From contig NW_003314267.1 of the NCBI RefSeq assembly GCF_000143415.4, positions 1,890,185-1,954,184 of the forward strand: a stretch of DNA of 64,000 nucleotides. The letters run 5' to 3'. This DNA is from Selaginella moellendorffii. Its lineage: Eukaryota > Streptophyta > Lycopodiopsida > Selaginellales > Selaginellaceae. The notes under the pieces were generated by a model, which saw nothing but the letters and a program-made list of their open reading frames with translations, did no database searches and was not told the DNA's origin. Both the position numbers and the translations under genes were made by a program. This document shows positions 27,301 to 37,413 of the stretch, in pieces. Numbering within the stretch: position 1 is the stretch's first letter; each line of letters starts with the position of its first letter.

Positions 27301-29456
27301 ACATTAACTTTAAAATATTTCAAAAGTTAGGACTGACTGCTTACTATAGTTCTAATAGCCAAGATACATATTACATGCCCAATCCTCATAGGAATTTTCA
27401 AAATAATTTCATGTTATTTAATCAAATCTAACTAGACTTAGACAATCATCAAACGAGTGATAATTAACAAGTCCTCAAGTCCATGGATTTAGAAGGGATA
27501 ACTCCCAACATACATTCTTGACTGCCATCTATATATGCACAATGCTCTATTGGTTTGAGCCTTGTAGGATTAGTTGCTGCTAGAGATGAGTTCCTTGACA
27601 CTAGGTGAGCCTTTATAGAAGAGCCAGGTTCCTCTCAGTACAATGGACAATGTGGTAATTTTCTCTAATATAGGCAAAGTTTTGTTTATAAAATATTAAA
27701 AATAAGAAAGAAAATTAGTATTAAACCCTCATTAATTAGAAACTAAATAGAAAAGAAAGCTATTAGATTAAGGAATATTTTATAACCCATCATGCCATAT
27801 CCACACAGAGCTACTACTGCTCCTGCTGCTGCTGCAATATCAAATCTAGCTGGTGAGGAGTTAATGGCACTGCTACTACTTGGAATGCTTGGGGGAGTGG
27901 CAGCAGTCTTTGGCTGGCTTTTGCCATTTTGCTACCATAGATGGGGATTCGCATATCACTAGTTACTGACAAATGCATTTGTTTAGAAATTTATGCAAAG
28001 ACTATGCTTGCATTTGTATTTGTTAGGCGTTTGTGTTTGTTATTAGAACCTTCAACTAAGTTAAAGAATATTCTTTTCTTTTACCTTTAACTTTTCTTGG
28101 GCTGAGCAACAAAAGATGCTAGGGAGAGAAGGCAAGCTGTCGAAAAGGATTAAGGTAAGGACACCATCCTTGGCAAAGCATATGATAATGCTCAGCATTG
28201 CTGAATTTGTAAGCATTGCAGCAATATAAAGGGTCTTTGAAATGTCACTAGGCACATTTGGGGCCAATCCCAGGTAATGAGATCATGTACTAGTGTATTG
28301 CTACACTAACATGAAGCTAGTCTAGCTCATAGAGACTAAGGGCTCTTGTAAGGAGATTGAATTTAGAAGTCAATTGCAAGAGGTTTTTGCATATGCAGCA
28401 AAGAATGGAAGAATTCCAAGACTTTTACAGGAGATAGATGAAGTGACTATGATGATCTGAGTGATTGAACACACAATAGAATATTCGAATATTTAAAAGA
28501 TTATTTTAGAATATTTTCATTTATTTAGGTTTTTTTTCTTCTTACTGACAAACACGTTTGGAGCATAATTTGACATTTGGAAATGCATTTGCATTTATGT
28601 GGAACATTTATGCATTTGTTTGGTAAGTATGACTATTGCTAATGCAGTGAAATTCTTTTTACTCCCAAATGGATCTCAAGCTGGCATGGATTTTGGTTGA
28701 AACTCTTTCGTCCTAGGTCTGGCAGTGTAAGGAGCAAGGCTTTCATGGATTTAAGGCCTTACTATTACAATGGAAGTGAGTTGAGAATTACATCATTATT
28801 GGGTTTTTGCTGGAGAATGACATGATTGTGATGTTTGTCACCAAAGTTTTTGGTTTAGTAAAGGTTTGTATTCGTGATAAAAGTAAGAAAATTAGTATTA
28901 AACTTTGATTACACATAAATATATCATTGGAAAATGCTTTGGGGCTAGTTTATATGAGAAAGGATTCCCAAAAGAAACAGAGGTGGAATATCCTAAGCTA
29001 GAAGGCTTGGAAAGCAAGCTATTAAATTGTCAAATATTCTAGAATATGCTTGAATATGTTAAGTATGTTCATGTGATCTCAGTGAGCATGATGAATATTG
29101 AAGTGATCTAGCACATATTGGTGAGCCACACTCCACCCTATGGCTTCTAAGAAGCCAGTTGGTTCAGCATCTTAGCAATCAAGTGGAAGAGCACCCTAAA
29201 TGAGTTCACTTGGCTTTAATTTCACTTTCGAGGCATAGCTGGTTCACTTAAGAGTTTTGTCTTGTACTTGTTTAATCCCTGCAAGACATAGGGAACATAT
29301 CATATTGCTCCAACCTTGTCCCTTGCTGGTGAGATCTTGGCTTTGCTCTGAAGAAGTTTCCACTGAATCTCCACGGCCTTGCACAGCTCCAGGAACCCTC
29401 CTTGAGCTGGATCTCCACGCAACTGCAGTCTCCAAGGCCCCATTCTACCATGGTCG
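24400..29456. other. AT-rich spacer with decayed retroelement hints
   Basis: About 5 kb with no convincing gene. Two purine-rich tracts (agaggagggggtaaatggg at about 25391 and agaggggaggatgg at about 26150) look like old LTR-element polypurine tracts, but I could not find matching LTR pairs. Confidence 0.4.
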
Positions 29457-29662
29457 AGACTTCCTCACGTCAATGCTGAACTTGTCGTATCACATCCTGC
29501 CTTTGATCCTGCAACTGTGAGCAGTAACGAGTTGTCCGGGGCAATTCCTTCGTCCATGGGAAGCATGCTGAGTTTGAAGGAGCCATCTCTGGAGCTGAGT
29601 GGTGAGGTCCCCAGGAGCCTGGTAAACCTGGACTCGTTGAGATGGTTTAACGTGAGCTGAAA
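29457..29662 (+). pseudogene. LRR receptor-like fragment
   Basis: The plus strand from 29520 reads SSNELSGAIPSSMGSMLSLK, then LSGEVPRSLVNLDSLRWFNVS and a stop. These are two plant-type leucine-rich repeats with the L-S-G-x-(I/V)-P signature of LRR receptor kinases. Just upstream, in another frame, LNLSYHILPLILQL looks like a preceding repeat, which implies a frameshift. No kinase or signal peptide is present. This is a gene fragment. Confidence 0.65.
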
Positions 29663-29722
29663 ATTAAAAGCAGGAATCTTCTGAATAAAAATAATAGAGC
29701 TCCTGCAGTAAATTGGTGACCG

Positions 29723-29802
29723 AAAGCCGCGGAATCGAACCCAACGTTTTCGCTGCAAAAAGGTCGAGATCCAAAAAGCAACGCGCTCTACCGGCTGAGC
29801 TT
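29723..29802 (-). other. tRNA-like relic
   Basis: On the minus strand, AGCTCAGCCGGTAGAGC is a normal D arm and GGTTCGATTCC a normal T loop. Between them CGTTGC and GCAGCG could form an anticodon stem around a long U-rich insert. No acceptor stem closes in register, so I call it a relic. Confidence 0.35.
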
Positions 29803-30463
29803 ACACATTTGATCACTGCAAATAACTAAAACTGTATAATAAAAAACGTGACAAACCAGTGTGTGCTCGTTTTACGTCATGCACTCCTCTCCTCACTGCA
29901 ATCAAACAACAGCAGCTTCATAAACTCTAGGGATCGGAAAATTGCGATGAGCAAAGCGATGGACATCCTTGCCTGTCATACAAGTGCCGTCTCCTGGCGT
30001 TGCTATTTCACGTGTATTTTTGTCTTTCTGATCCAACACATACACATGAACACGTTTTTCCAATCCAAAAACGTTACTTCAAGCGCGTACCTGGCCCAAT
30101 ATGTTGAGCTTGGCGCTCTTCCAATCTCCCTGCAGAGCGATCACTGTGAAGGTGAAGTTCTAGAAAAGAGGAGGAATTTCCGACCGGGGCTGAGTACTGT
30201 AAAAAGACAACTAGATTGTTCCTCCTCCGGCCTGCCAAGTAGCATTATGGCTTGCTACAGTCTAGAAACTAGAATTCAGAGCACGTACCTGGCTCTAGAA
30301 ACGTTATAGATGATTTTCCGTGCAGCAGAGATCTCAATGTTCTCAGTCCGAGAGATTTAACTAGCTCGGAGAGCACGAAAGTTAAATCGAATTGCCAGTG
30401 CAAGGAGTCTCAAAAGAAAAGGAGAAATGCTCGAGCTTGCCTCTTGCCTGGTAAGAGCGAACT

Positions 30464-30536
30464 CGCCGTCTGTGGGAGTTGAACCCACGACCACGTGGTT
30501 AAAAGCCACGCGCTCTACCGGCTGAGCTAAGACGGC
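30464..30536 (-). tRNA. tRNA-Lys (UUU)
   Basis: 73 nt. Acceptor GCCGTCT pairs with AGACGGC and the discriminator is G. The D arm is AGCTCAGCCGGTAGAGC. The anticodon loop CTTTTAA gives UUU on stem CGTGG/CCACG. The T arm is GTGGG-TTCAACT-CCCAC. All arms pair and there is no intron. Internal A and B boxes are present. It is the best-preserved member of a local series of tRNA-Lys copies on the minus strand. Confidence 0.92.
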
Positions 30537-31196
30537 TTGAACAACTGGTTTGAAATGCTAGGAAGAATTCTGCAAGTATAACAAACTCAGAACGAACCTT
30601 CTGAAGCACTCTGTGCGTGTGTTTACGTCATGTAATTTCGTCTCGTCCCTGTAAACATTGCTAGCAAAATGCAACCAGAAATCGGGAAACCAAGAGTAAA
30701 CCTCATCGAAGCAGTGTGTATCTCCTTGTACTTTCCTCCTCGTCTCTGTGTAATCAAACATAATCAAACACAACGTCAGCACGCTTGCAAAGCGAAATAC
30801 AAAGACTGACTAGAGATTTTATTACCTCGTCTCCTTGCGAGCGATATTTTGCTGGGAGTTCGCATAGTTCTCTTCTTTCTGTTCCCACAAGCTAATCTGA
30901 TTTTGAGAAAAGCCGTGGTGAAGGAAGCCACGAGCGCGACTTGCACCTAGTTATATCTTTCCTGAAAATTAGCTTCAACTGTGTTTATCCTGAATTGAAA
31001 AAGCCACTTCCAAGCACAGTACCTTATGTGAGTACAAAAACGCCATTGTTTTCCGTTGAAACCTTGGGATCCTCCAGTTTCAAATACAAGGTACTGCAGC
31101 TGAATACAGAAGGAGGCATCAATAAACAAAAAAAAAAAGTGAAGAACTCGGCTAGATGAGTACTGTGACAAACGCAAAGTGCAAATTCGCAAGCAC

Positions 31197-31463
31197 CTAA
31201 ACAAACTTGATTGCCGAGTGGCAGTCGGAGCGCACTCGCAAGTTCTTGACGATGCAAAGCGGCGTCCTGGGTGGCGTGCTGGCAATCCCAAACGCCACCG
31301 CCAGCTTCTCGCTGTGATAGAACAGCACCTCGTCCTTGTCCTCCTCTTCCATGCTGTGGATCACCACCTTTCGATCCGGCTCGTACCCCTTGATCCTCAT
31401 CTCCGACAGCAGCCCCTGCAGCGTCTTGAAGATGCGGTTAACACCAAAGCTCCCGGAATCCAC
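31197..31463 (-). pseudogene. PPR DYW-domain fragment
   Basis: 88 codons match the E+/DYW region of plant editing factors: LLSEMRIKGYEPDRKVVIHS, then YHSEKLAVAFG (the HxE zinc/catalytic motif), then KNLRVRSDCHSAIKF. The first Cys of the usual CSDCH is Arg here, and a stop cuts the domain before the terminal DYW. No upstream PPR repeats are attached. It sits in only one of the two tandem units. Confidence 0.85.
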
Positions 31464-32320
31464 TGAGTATCCACAAGTACCTGCTTGTAGAAAACCTCAC
31501 AGAAACTTTTTCCGTCCAGCTGAAAGCTCGAAGAGTTGGACGTTTAATCCAGCGCTAATTCCTGTGACAAAACATTGAAAGTAGTACTTGTTTCCTGCAT
31601 ACAGCTAAAAACTCTTGTCAAGAAAACTATCTTGCAGTGCAGCAAATTGAACTGTACCGGTTTGTGGAAAACAGCTGTGACATTCATCAATACTAAATCG
31701 AATGCTCCTCGTGCAACGTGATGGCCCTCGTACGAACCTTGACAAGTTGCAACAGTTGCAACGCGCAACTTAGCCTGCCATCAGGAAAAACGGTCTCAGT
31801 GAGTATGATCAAGTCAAAAGGCAAGCAAATTGATGTACCTGTTTCCGGCTGGTCCAGGAAAAAAAAAAATGAAAACTATTTCCTGGCCTGCAACCAATTT
31901 GCAGCGGTTTTGGGAGCGCTCACTTTGCTGTAAGATAGCCAACAAAGGTTCAGCGAGCGAACTCATGAATCCACAAAGGCGTTAAAGCTTTTTATAATTC
32001 TTGGAAGATTACCTGTAGGTGCAGCGAGAGAGCACTAAACTCCTGTGGAATCACTACGGAGTCTTGACGACTAATCGGATGAGCCTAATCGAGGAATCAA
32101 ACAATGTCTGAATGTCAGCTTCGAATGTCAAGAACGCTAAATATTTCTAGTGCGTCAAAATTTCCGACTGGTCTCAGAAGGAGATCGAGTTGCGCTACCT
32201 GGCTTTAGCGAAGAATGCCCGCCCGCCCTATAGCTCCACAAACCCTAGAAGGAATAAAAACCTGCCATTTCCTAGTAAATCAGACACACGAATCTCACAG
32301 AAACTGGGAGCTCTTGCAAA

Positions 32321-32393
32321 CGCTGTCTGTGGGAATCGAACCCACGACCACGTGGTTAAAAGCCACGCGCTCTACCTGCTGAGCTAAGACGGC
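32321..32393 (-). tRNA. tRNA-Lys (UUU), one acceptor mismatch
   Basis: 73 nt, almost identical to the gene at 30464-30536. The T loop is TTCGAT, and the 3' acceptor strand reads AGACAGC, which gives one C-A mismatch at the third pair. The anticodon arm is perfect. It may be functional or on its way to a pseudogene. Confidence 0.8.
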
Positions 32394-32635
32394 TTCCACG
32401 GGAAAGAAGAAATTCGTAAAAAGTACAAACTTGGAAGCACAAAAGTTGTTACGAAAGAAGTTTCACAAAGAACATAAACAACTAGATCGTTCCTCCTATT
32501 GCCTACCAAGTAAACTAGAATTCACTACCTGGTGATTTCCCGTGCTTTCGACAGTTTTTTACCACTGCAGCAAAATCAAAGGAGTCTCACAAAGAACAAA
32601 GAACTCGAGCTTGCCTGATGAGAATGAACTCGCCT

Positions 32636-32702
32636 CGCCGTCTGTGGGAATCGAACCCACGACCACGTGGTTAAAAGCCACTATCGGCTGAGCTAAAACG
32701 GC
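32636..32702 (-). pseudogene. tRNA-Lys (UUU) pseudogene
   Basis: 67 nt. The acceptor, T arm and anticodon loop match the other copies, but about 6 nt spanning the D-arm/anticodon-stem junction are missing and the 5' acceptor reads GCCGTTT. It lies only 243 bp from the previous copy. Confidence 0.8.
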
Positions 32703-34263
32703 TTGCACACCTGTTTCGACATGCTCGGAAAATTTCTACAGAAACAAATTCCCCAAGAACCGAAGTAGTGTGTGTTTTATGTGTCATGCACTGTGGTCCT
32801 CCTCACTAAAGCGCAACGGGAATTCTAGAAATCGGGGAACCAAGAATAAACCTCACCAAAGCAGTGTGTATGAACATCCTTGTCTTCGTCCTCTCTGTGT
32901 AATCAAACGCAGCGTCAGGATGCTTGTACAAAGACTGACTAGAGGAATCTTTATCACCTCGTCTCCTTGAGAGCGATGTTTTGCTGGGAGATCGCATAAT
33001 TCTTTACTTCCTACTCTAGAATGCGTGGTAAAGGAAGCCAGTCGGACCTAGAGAACACGTTTTTCTGAATAGAAACAAGTCACAGTACCTGATCCAAATC
33101 GCTGTCACACGATATATGAGCATCAAAGAACCCATAGTTTCCGTGCGATCTTCCAGGCCCAGTTTCAAATGCAAGGCACTGCAAAAGGAGCCATCAATAA
33201 ACAAAAACAAAAGAGAGAAGAATTCGGCTGTGAGGAGTTTTGGAAATCTGCAAGCAGCTCAACTGAACACTAGCTCACAGTATCCACAATTGTAGAAAAC
33301 CTCACAGAATTTTTTGTCGTAAAATCTAGCGCTGATCCTGTGACAAAACACTGAAAGTAAAAATCGACTGCTGTCAAGAAAACTGCAAGCCTTTCTTGCA
33401 GCGAATTGAACTGTACCGGTTTGTGAGACAAATCCATCACGTGAAATTCACGTGATGGCCCTCGTACGAACCTTGACAAGTTGCAACAGTTCCAACGCGC
33501 AACTTAGCGCCTGCCACCAGGAGAAACGGTGTCAGAGATCGCGCAGAAGATGTGCTGTACCTGTTGCCGGGTGGTCCAGAATGAATAAACTATGAAATCT
33601 ATCTCCTGGCCTGCAACCAATTTGCAGCAGTTTTCGGTAGGAGCGGCTCAGTTTGCTGTAAGATAACAAGATCAGTGATGGAAGAAGCTAAAAAAAAGTT
33701 CATAACACATAAAGCCTTTTATAATTCTTGGAAGACCTCTGGAGCTACCCGTAGAAGTTTCGAGCTTCCTCCCACGAAAATACGGAAGTAAGATCAGCGA
33801 GAGAGCACTACACTCATGCCAGGCCAAGAACGCTAACCTTTTCTAATGCATCCAATCCAGCTTTCTGACTGTTCTCAGGAGGAGATCGAGTTGCGCTACC
33901 TGGCTTTGCGAAGAAATACCCGCCCGCATTCAAACCCTAGAAGCTAAATGAAAACCTGGAAAAAATCACCAAACAAAAGGGCACTCAGAAAAGATTTCCA
34001 TAGTGACAGTGATCTTTTTCTAACGTGGTGAGCTGAGACGGCCTACACACCTGGGATGTGATTGCCATAAAGAAAGTTTGCTATGGATCAAATGTTTCCT
34101 CCTCTGTCAAGTTCTTTGCGTTTGCCGGGACGTTGAGAGATGGATCTGCTTGTTAGATATCCGCAAGATGAAAGAAAATACTTCTCCGTCGAAACAAAGC
34201 CAAAGAACTCGCCTGTGCCTTGTTGTGTTCATCTGATGCAGCTACCTTAGCCAAATCCGTCTA

Positions 34264-34337
34264 TGCCGTCTGCGGCAATCGAACCCACCACGTGGTTAAA
34301 AGCCACGCTGGTGCTCTACCAGGTAAGCTAAGACGAG
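34264..34337 (-). pseudogene. tRNA-Lys (UUU) pseudogene, degenerate
   Basis: Keeps the anticodon arm around CTTTTAA and most of the T arm. It has a deletion in the T-stem/variable region, insertions in the D arm and a broken acceptor. A further scrap (gtgagctgagacggcc) lies at about 34027-34043. Confidence 0.7.
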
Positions 34338-34474
34338 AGTGACCGGTTCTGAACGAAAGGAGAATTTCGTAGAAAATAGAAATAGAAGCACCATACCTTA
34401 AGTCTGCAGCAGAGATTTTACGGAATCTCAGGCCGCTGTCCATCGCTTTTAAACTCTGTCCTAGAGGTTATTAA

Positions 34475-35090
34475 ATGAAGTGTACCCCCCAGCTCGTGGA
34501 ACTGGATCTACAAAAGGAAGTTTCGAATTAAATTTCCGAGTGCAGATTGCTCTACTCTATTGCTAGCAATCAATCAACTGAACCAAGGTTTCTTACACAA
34601 GTAAGAGCGAAAGACGTACCCGGTAGTGATGGTCACCTGAATATTTGGGAGCACGAAACCGGTACCGCGACTTCCCCTTGGTACGGCACCTTCCAAGTTG
34701 CAACAATCTTCCTGTCATCGAACATCTCGTCAGCAAAAATGGGATCAATCATGCAGTTTACCATTTCTCTTTAGACGATGGTACATGAAGTGTACCGCAG
34801 CTTGTGGAACTGCATCTACAGAAGAAGTTTCGAATTAAATTTCCGAGAGTACATTGCTCTACTCTATTGCTAGAAACCTCACACAACGCAACCAAGACTT
34901 GTTACACAAGTAACAGCGAAAGACGTACCCGGTTAGTTGAATATTTGGGACCACGAAACCGGACGTTCATCGTGAAACACGACTTCCCTTTGCTGCGAAA
35001 CCTTCTAAGTTGCAACAATCTTCCTGTCATCGAACATCTCGTCAGCAAAAATGTGATCAATCATGCAGTTTATTGTTCAAACTTGCCGGC
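34475..35090. repeat. Tandem duplication, unit about 308 bp
   Basis: The copies are about 34475-34783 and 34784-35090. They share 'gaagtttcgaattaaatttc', 'gcgaaagacgtacccggt', and 'caatcttcctgtcatcgaac' followed by atctcgtcagcaaaaatg. The function is unknown and no coding frame is conserved between the copies. Confidence 0.75.
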
Positions 35091-35404
35091 TGTCCAAAGA
35101 AAGCGACCGCGCGTGCCAGAGAAACCGATTTATTTTGCCGACTTACAACAAGTTGCAAAAGCTCGACAGTATAGTCAATTATGGATGGAATGAGCCAAAG
35201 GTACCAATTCCTGCGCAGCGGCAATATCAGTGTGAGAAGGAGCCAAGCCGAGCTTCGTAAGTCTTTAACTTTACAGCTAGCAGGAAAATGTTTCCGAGTC
35301 CACCGATGACTGCACATAATGAAGATCGCTCTCCCACCAAAAGCCTCCAAAAGCTTGGGCCAGTTGATATATAGTACCTTGCCGCAAAGCACCGCTCCCA
35401 CGCA

Positions 35405-36949
35405 GTGATGGAGACCCTCAAGTTCTTGCTGCTGCTCTCGTCTTTCCTGAGTCTTGCAAGAGCTGATCAGGAGCAGCCATGGGTATGGCTGGATCCAGAT
35501 AGTGATCTCGAGCAGAAACCACGGCTTTCTTACCGATCAACCTGGCAAGGTGACAGGATAATGGATTTCTCCGCGGTTGGCTACCGAGGTGGGATGGATC
35601 CCATTCCCCCGGCTCCTCCAGTGAAGGTAACGTTGTTTCCTGGTGGTGGCGGCAGCAGCGACGACACAGAGGCGCTGCAAGCGGCAATAAACACCGTGTC
35701 TGCCATGCAATTAGACGAGCAAGGATTCAGAGGGACTGTAAAGCTTGCGAAAGGGACGTTCAACCTCGGTAAGAAGTCCATAGTGATCAACACCAGCGGC
35801 GTCGTTATAGATGGCAGCGGCGTAGACCAAACGCTGATCGACGCACACTCTCTGGAGGCTCAAGTTTTGTTCCGGATCCATGGAAATCCTGCGACGACAG
35901 TAAACAGCACACGGTCACCTGTTGTCGAGACAGTTCCTTCCGGGAGCAAAACTCTCCGGCTAAGCTCAGTAGCAGGCTTCTCCGAGGGAGACCAAGTGAG
36001 TATTACCTGGACTTGGAGCCCCCAGTGGATCCAGATGATGAACATGAGCGACTACTGGCGGCCGGGATACGGCTACAAAGCCGAGCGGATCATAAAGACG
36101 GTCTCCACACTCGACTCTTCCATCCAGCTGGATATCCCTCTTCCGTTTCGAATGGACATGAACTACCTGGACGAAGCTCACGGCGCAAGCGTCGAGAAGA
36201 TATCCACAGCCCCCCGCATCGCCCGAGTCGCCCTGCAGAACTTCAAGGCGGTGAAGAACATCACATTTCCAGGCACGGGATGCTTCCTAAAAATGCAAGA
36301 CGTGGAGGATGCGTGGATAACCGACCTGGAGCTCCACGACTTCAGCGGCACAATCCTGAAATACCCTAGAGAGTTGCTCCATACCTCGATCGCCATCGCT
36401 GGGACGAGAGTCACGGCCCAGAACTTGGTCCTGCACCGCACCGCGAACGCAACAAAGGGGCCGAAACCGTTCGACATAGCTCTCCACCGTCCTGGACAGC
36501 AAATACTCGTGAGAAACGTCACCATATCTGGGAACAGGGAATACAGCTTCATTACTGGAGACAGCATCGCCGGCCCCAACGTCTTCCACAACTGCACCGG
36601 ATTCGGAGCCAACACCGCGCAGCCGCACATGAGGTTCGCCACTGGACTGCTGTACGACAACCTTCGTATACCAGACGGTGGCATCGAGATGATAAACCGG
36701 CGATGGTTTGGAAGCGGCCATGGCATTGCCGCCGGCTTCTCCGTTGCATGGAACACGGAGAGCAAAAGCTTGCAGGTGATCAGCTCTCCCGGGGCTGCAA
36801 ACTGGGCGTTAGGATGCCGAGCTCAAGAGGTGAACGACAAGATACAAGGGATAAGCGAACCTGGATTCGTGGATGCGGTCTTGGATCCTCGTATTCCCTC
36901 GCTTTTCCTGGCTCAGCGTCACGCTGCCGGCATGCCGGCCGTCTTCTAG
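35405..36949 (+). CDS. Secreted pectate-lyase-superfamily beta-helix protein
   Basis: 514 aa in a single exon. Residues 1-20 are a typical signal peptide (METLKFLLLLSSFLSLARA). Residues 86-95 (DDTEALQAAI) sit in the N-terminal motif of the Pectate_lyase_3 / right-handed beta-helix family (usual form DGxTDDTxAxQxAI). They are followed by the rung-like segments GTFNLGKKSIVI and GVVIDGSG. The C-terminal part has GHGIAAGFSVAWNTES and PGAANWALGC, as in large beta-helix proteins of mosses and microbes. Several N-glycosylation sequons (NTS, NMS, NIT, NAT, NVT, NCT) suggest passage through the ER to the apoplast or wall. A polysaccharide substrate is inferred from the family; I cannot name it. Met1 or Met2 could be the start. 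Confidence 0.85.
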   Translation: MMETLKFLLLLSSFLSLARADQEQPWVWLDPDSDLEQKPRLSYRSTWQGDRIMDFSAVGYRGGMDPIPPAPPVKVTLFPGGGGSSDDTEALQAAINTVSAMQLDEQGFRGTVKLAKGTFNLGKKSIVINTSGVVIDGSGVDQTLIDAHSLEAQVLFRIHGNPATTVNSTRSPVVETVPSGSKTLRLSSVAGFSEGDQVSITWTWSPQWIQMMNMSDYWRPGYGYKAERIIKTVSTLDSSIQLDIPLPFRMDMNYLDEAHGASVEKISTAPRIARVALQNFKAVKNITFPGTGCFLKMQDVEDAWITDLELHDFSGTILKYPRELLHTSIAIAGTRVTAQNLVLHRTANATKGPKPFDIALHRPGQQILVRNVTISGNREYSFITGDSIAGPNVFHNCTGFGANTAQPHMRFATGLLYDNLRIPDGGIEMINRRWFGSGHGIAAGFSVAWNTESKSLQVISSPGAANWALGCRAQEVNDKIQGISEPGFVDAVLDPRIPSLFLAQRHAAGMPAVF

Positions 36950-37413
36950 TCTAGTCTGGCCTCAGCTCCATAGCCAGAGCTTCCGTCTGACTTTGAACTT
37001 TCATAATCGCCCTGGAGCTCATCATACCTATGACGCGTCCGAGTCGGATTGATGGCAGAAGAATAGAGAGCACAAGCACCCAAAAGCCTCTCTAGAGCTG
37101 GTGGCTGCTGGTGCTCCCTGTCTTCTGTCAACAATAGATCCATACCATTTTTTTTGCATCTGAAGAGAAAACGAAAGAAAGGAAAAAAAAAGGACAAAAA
37201 ACCTTGACATTCTGAGAAGCGAAAAAACTTATAAGCCGGATAAAGTTTTAAAGCTTATCTGATATAGTTCACATCGGACCGTCGATGTGTTCCGTCCAGC
37301 TTACTTTCCGAGTTTTTGGCTCCAGCATTGAGAATAGTTAGTTGATTGGCCCAACTCCCAAGGGATCAAAGGACAAGTCGTGGAAACCACTAAAGAGGAA
37401 ACAACAAAAACGC
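36950..37413. other. 3' flank, no gene seen
   Basis: Probable 3' UTRs of the beta-helix gene (plus) and of the candidate gene on the minus strand. It contains A-rich runs at about 37170-37200 and nothing else recognisable. Confidence 0.4.

Larger units (their letters stand above)
30440..33960. repeat. Diverged tandem duplication (about 1.75-2.1 kb unit) with tRNA-Lys copies
   Basis: Blocks recur in the same order. Examples are 'gttgcaacgcgcaacttagc' near 31755 and its match near 33490; 'ctggcctgcaaccaatttgc' near 31883 and 33606; 'cagcgagagagcacta' near 32020 and 33797; 'gagttgcgctacctggcttt' near 32190 and 33890; and 'cagtgtgtat' near 30713 and 32862. The offsets vary from about 1.7 to 2.1 kb because of indels. 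Each unit is linked to tRNA-Lys sequence. Apart from the listed tRNAs and the DYW fragment, no gene is seen. Confidence 0.7.

Noticed and set aside
29848-30309. 153-codon plus-strand frame
   Set aside because: It lies in the duplicated tRNA region. The matching sequence in the other units does not keep the frame, and no domain is visible.
32190-32387. 65-codon plus-strand frame ending CGNRTHDHVVKSHALYLLS
   Set aside because: The C-terminal part is the antisense translation of the tRNA-Lys gene at 32321-32393, a well-known artefact.
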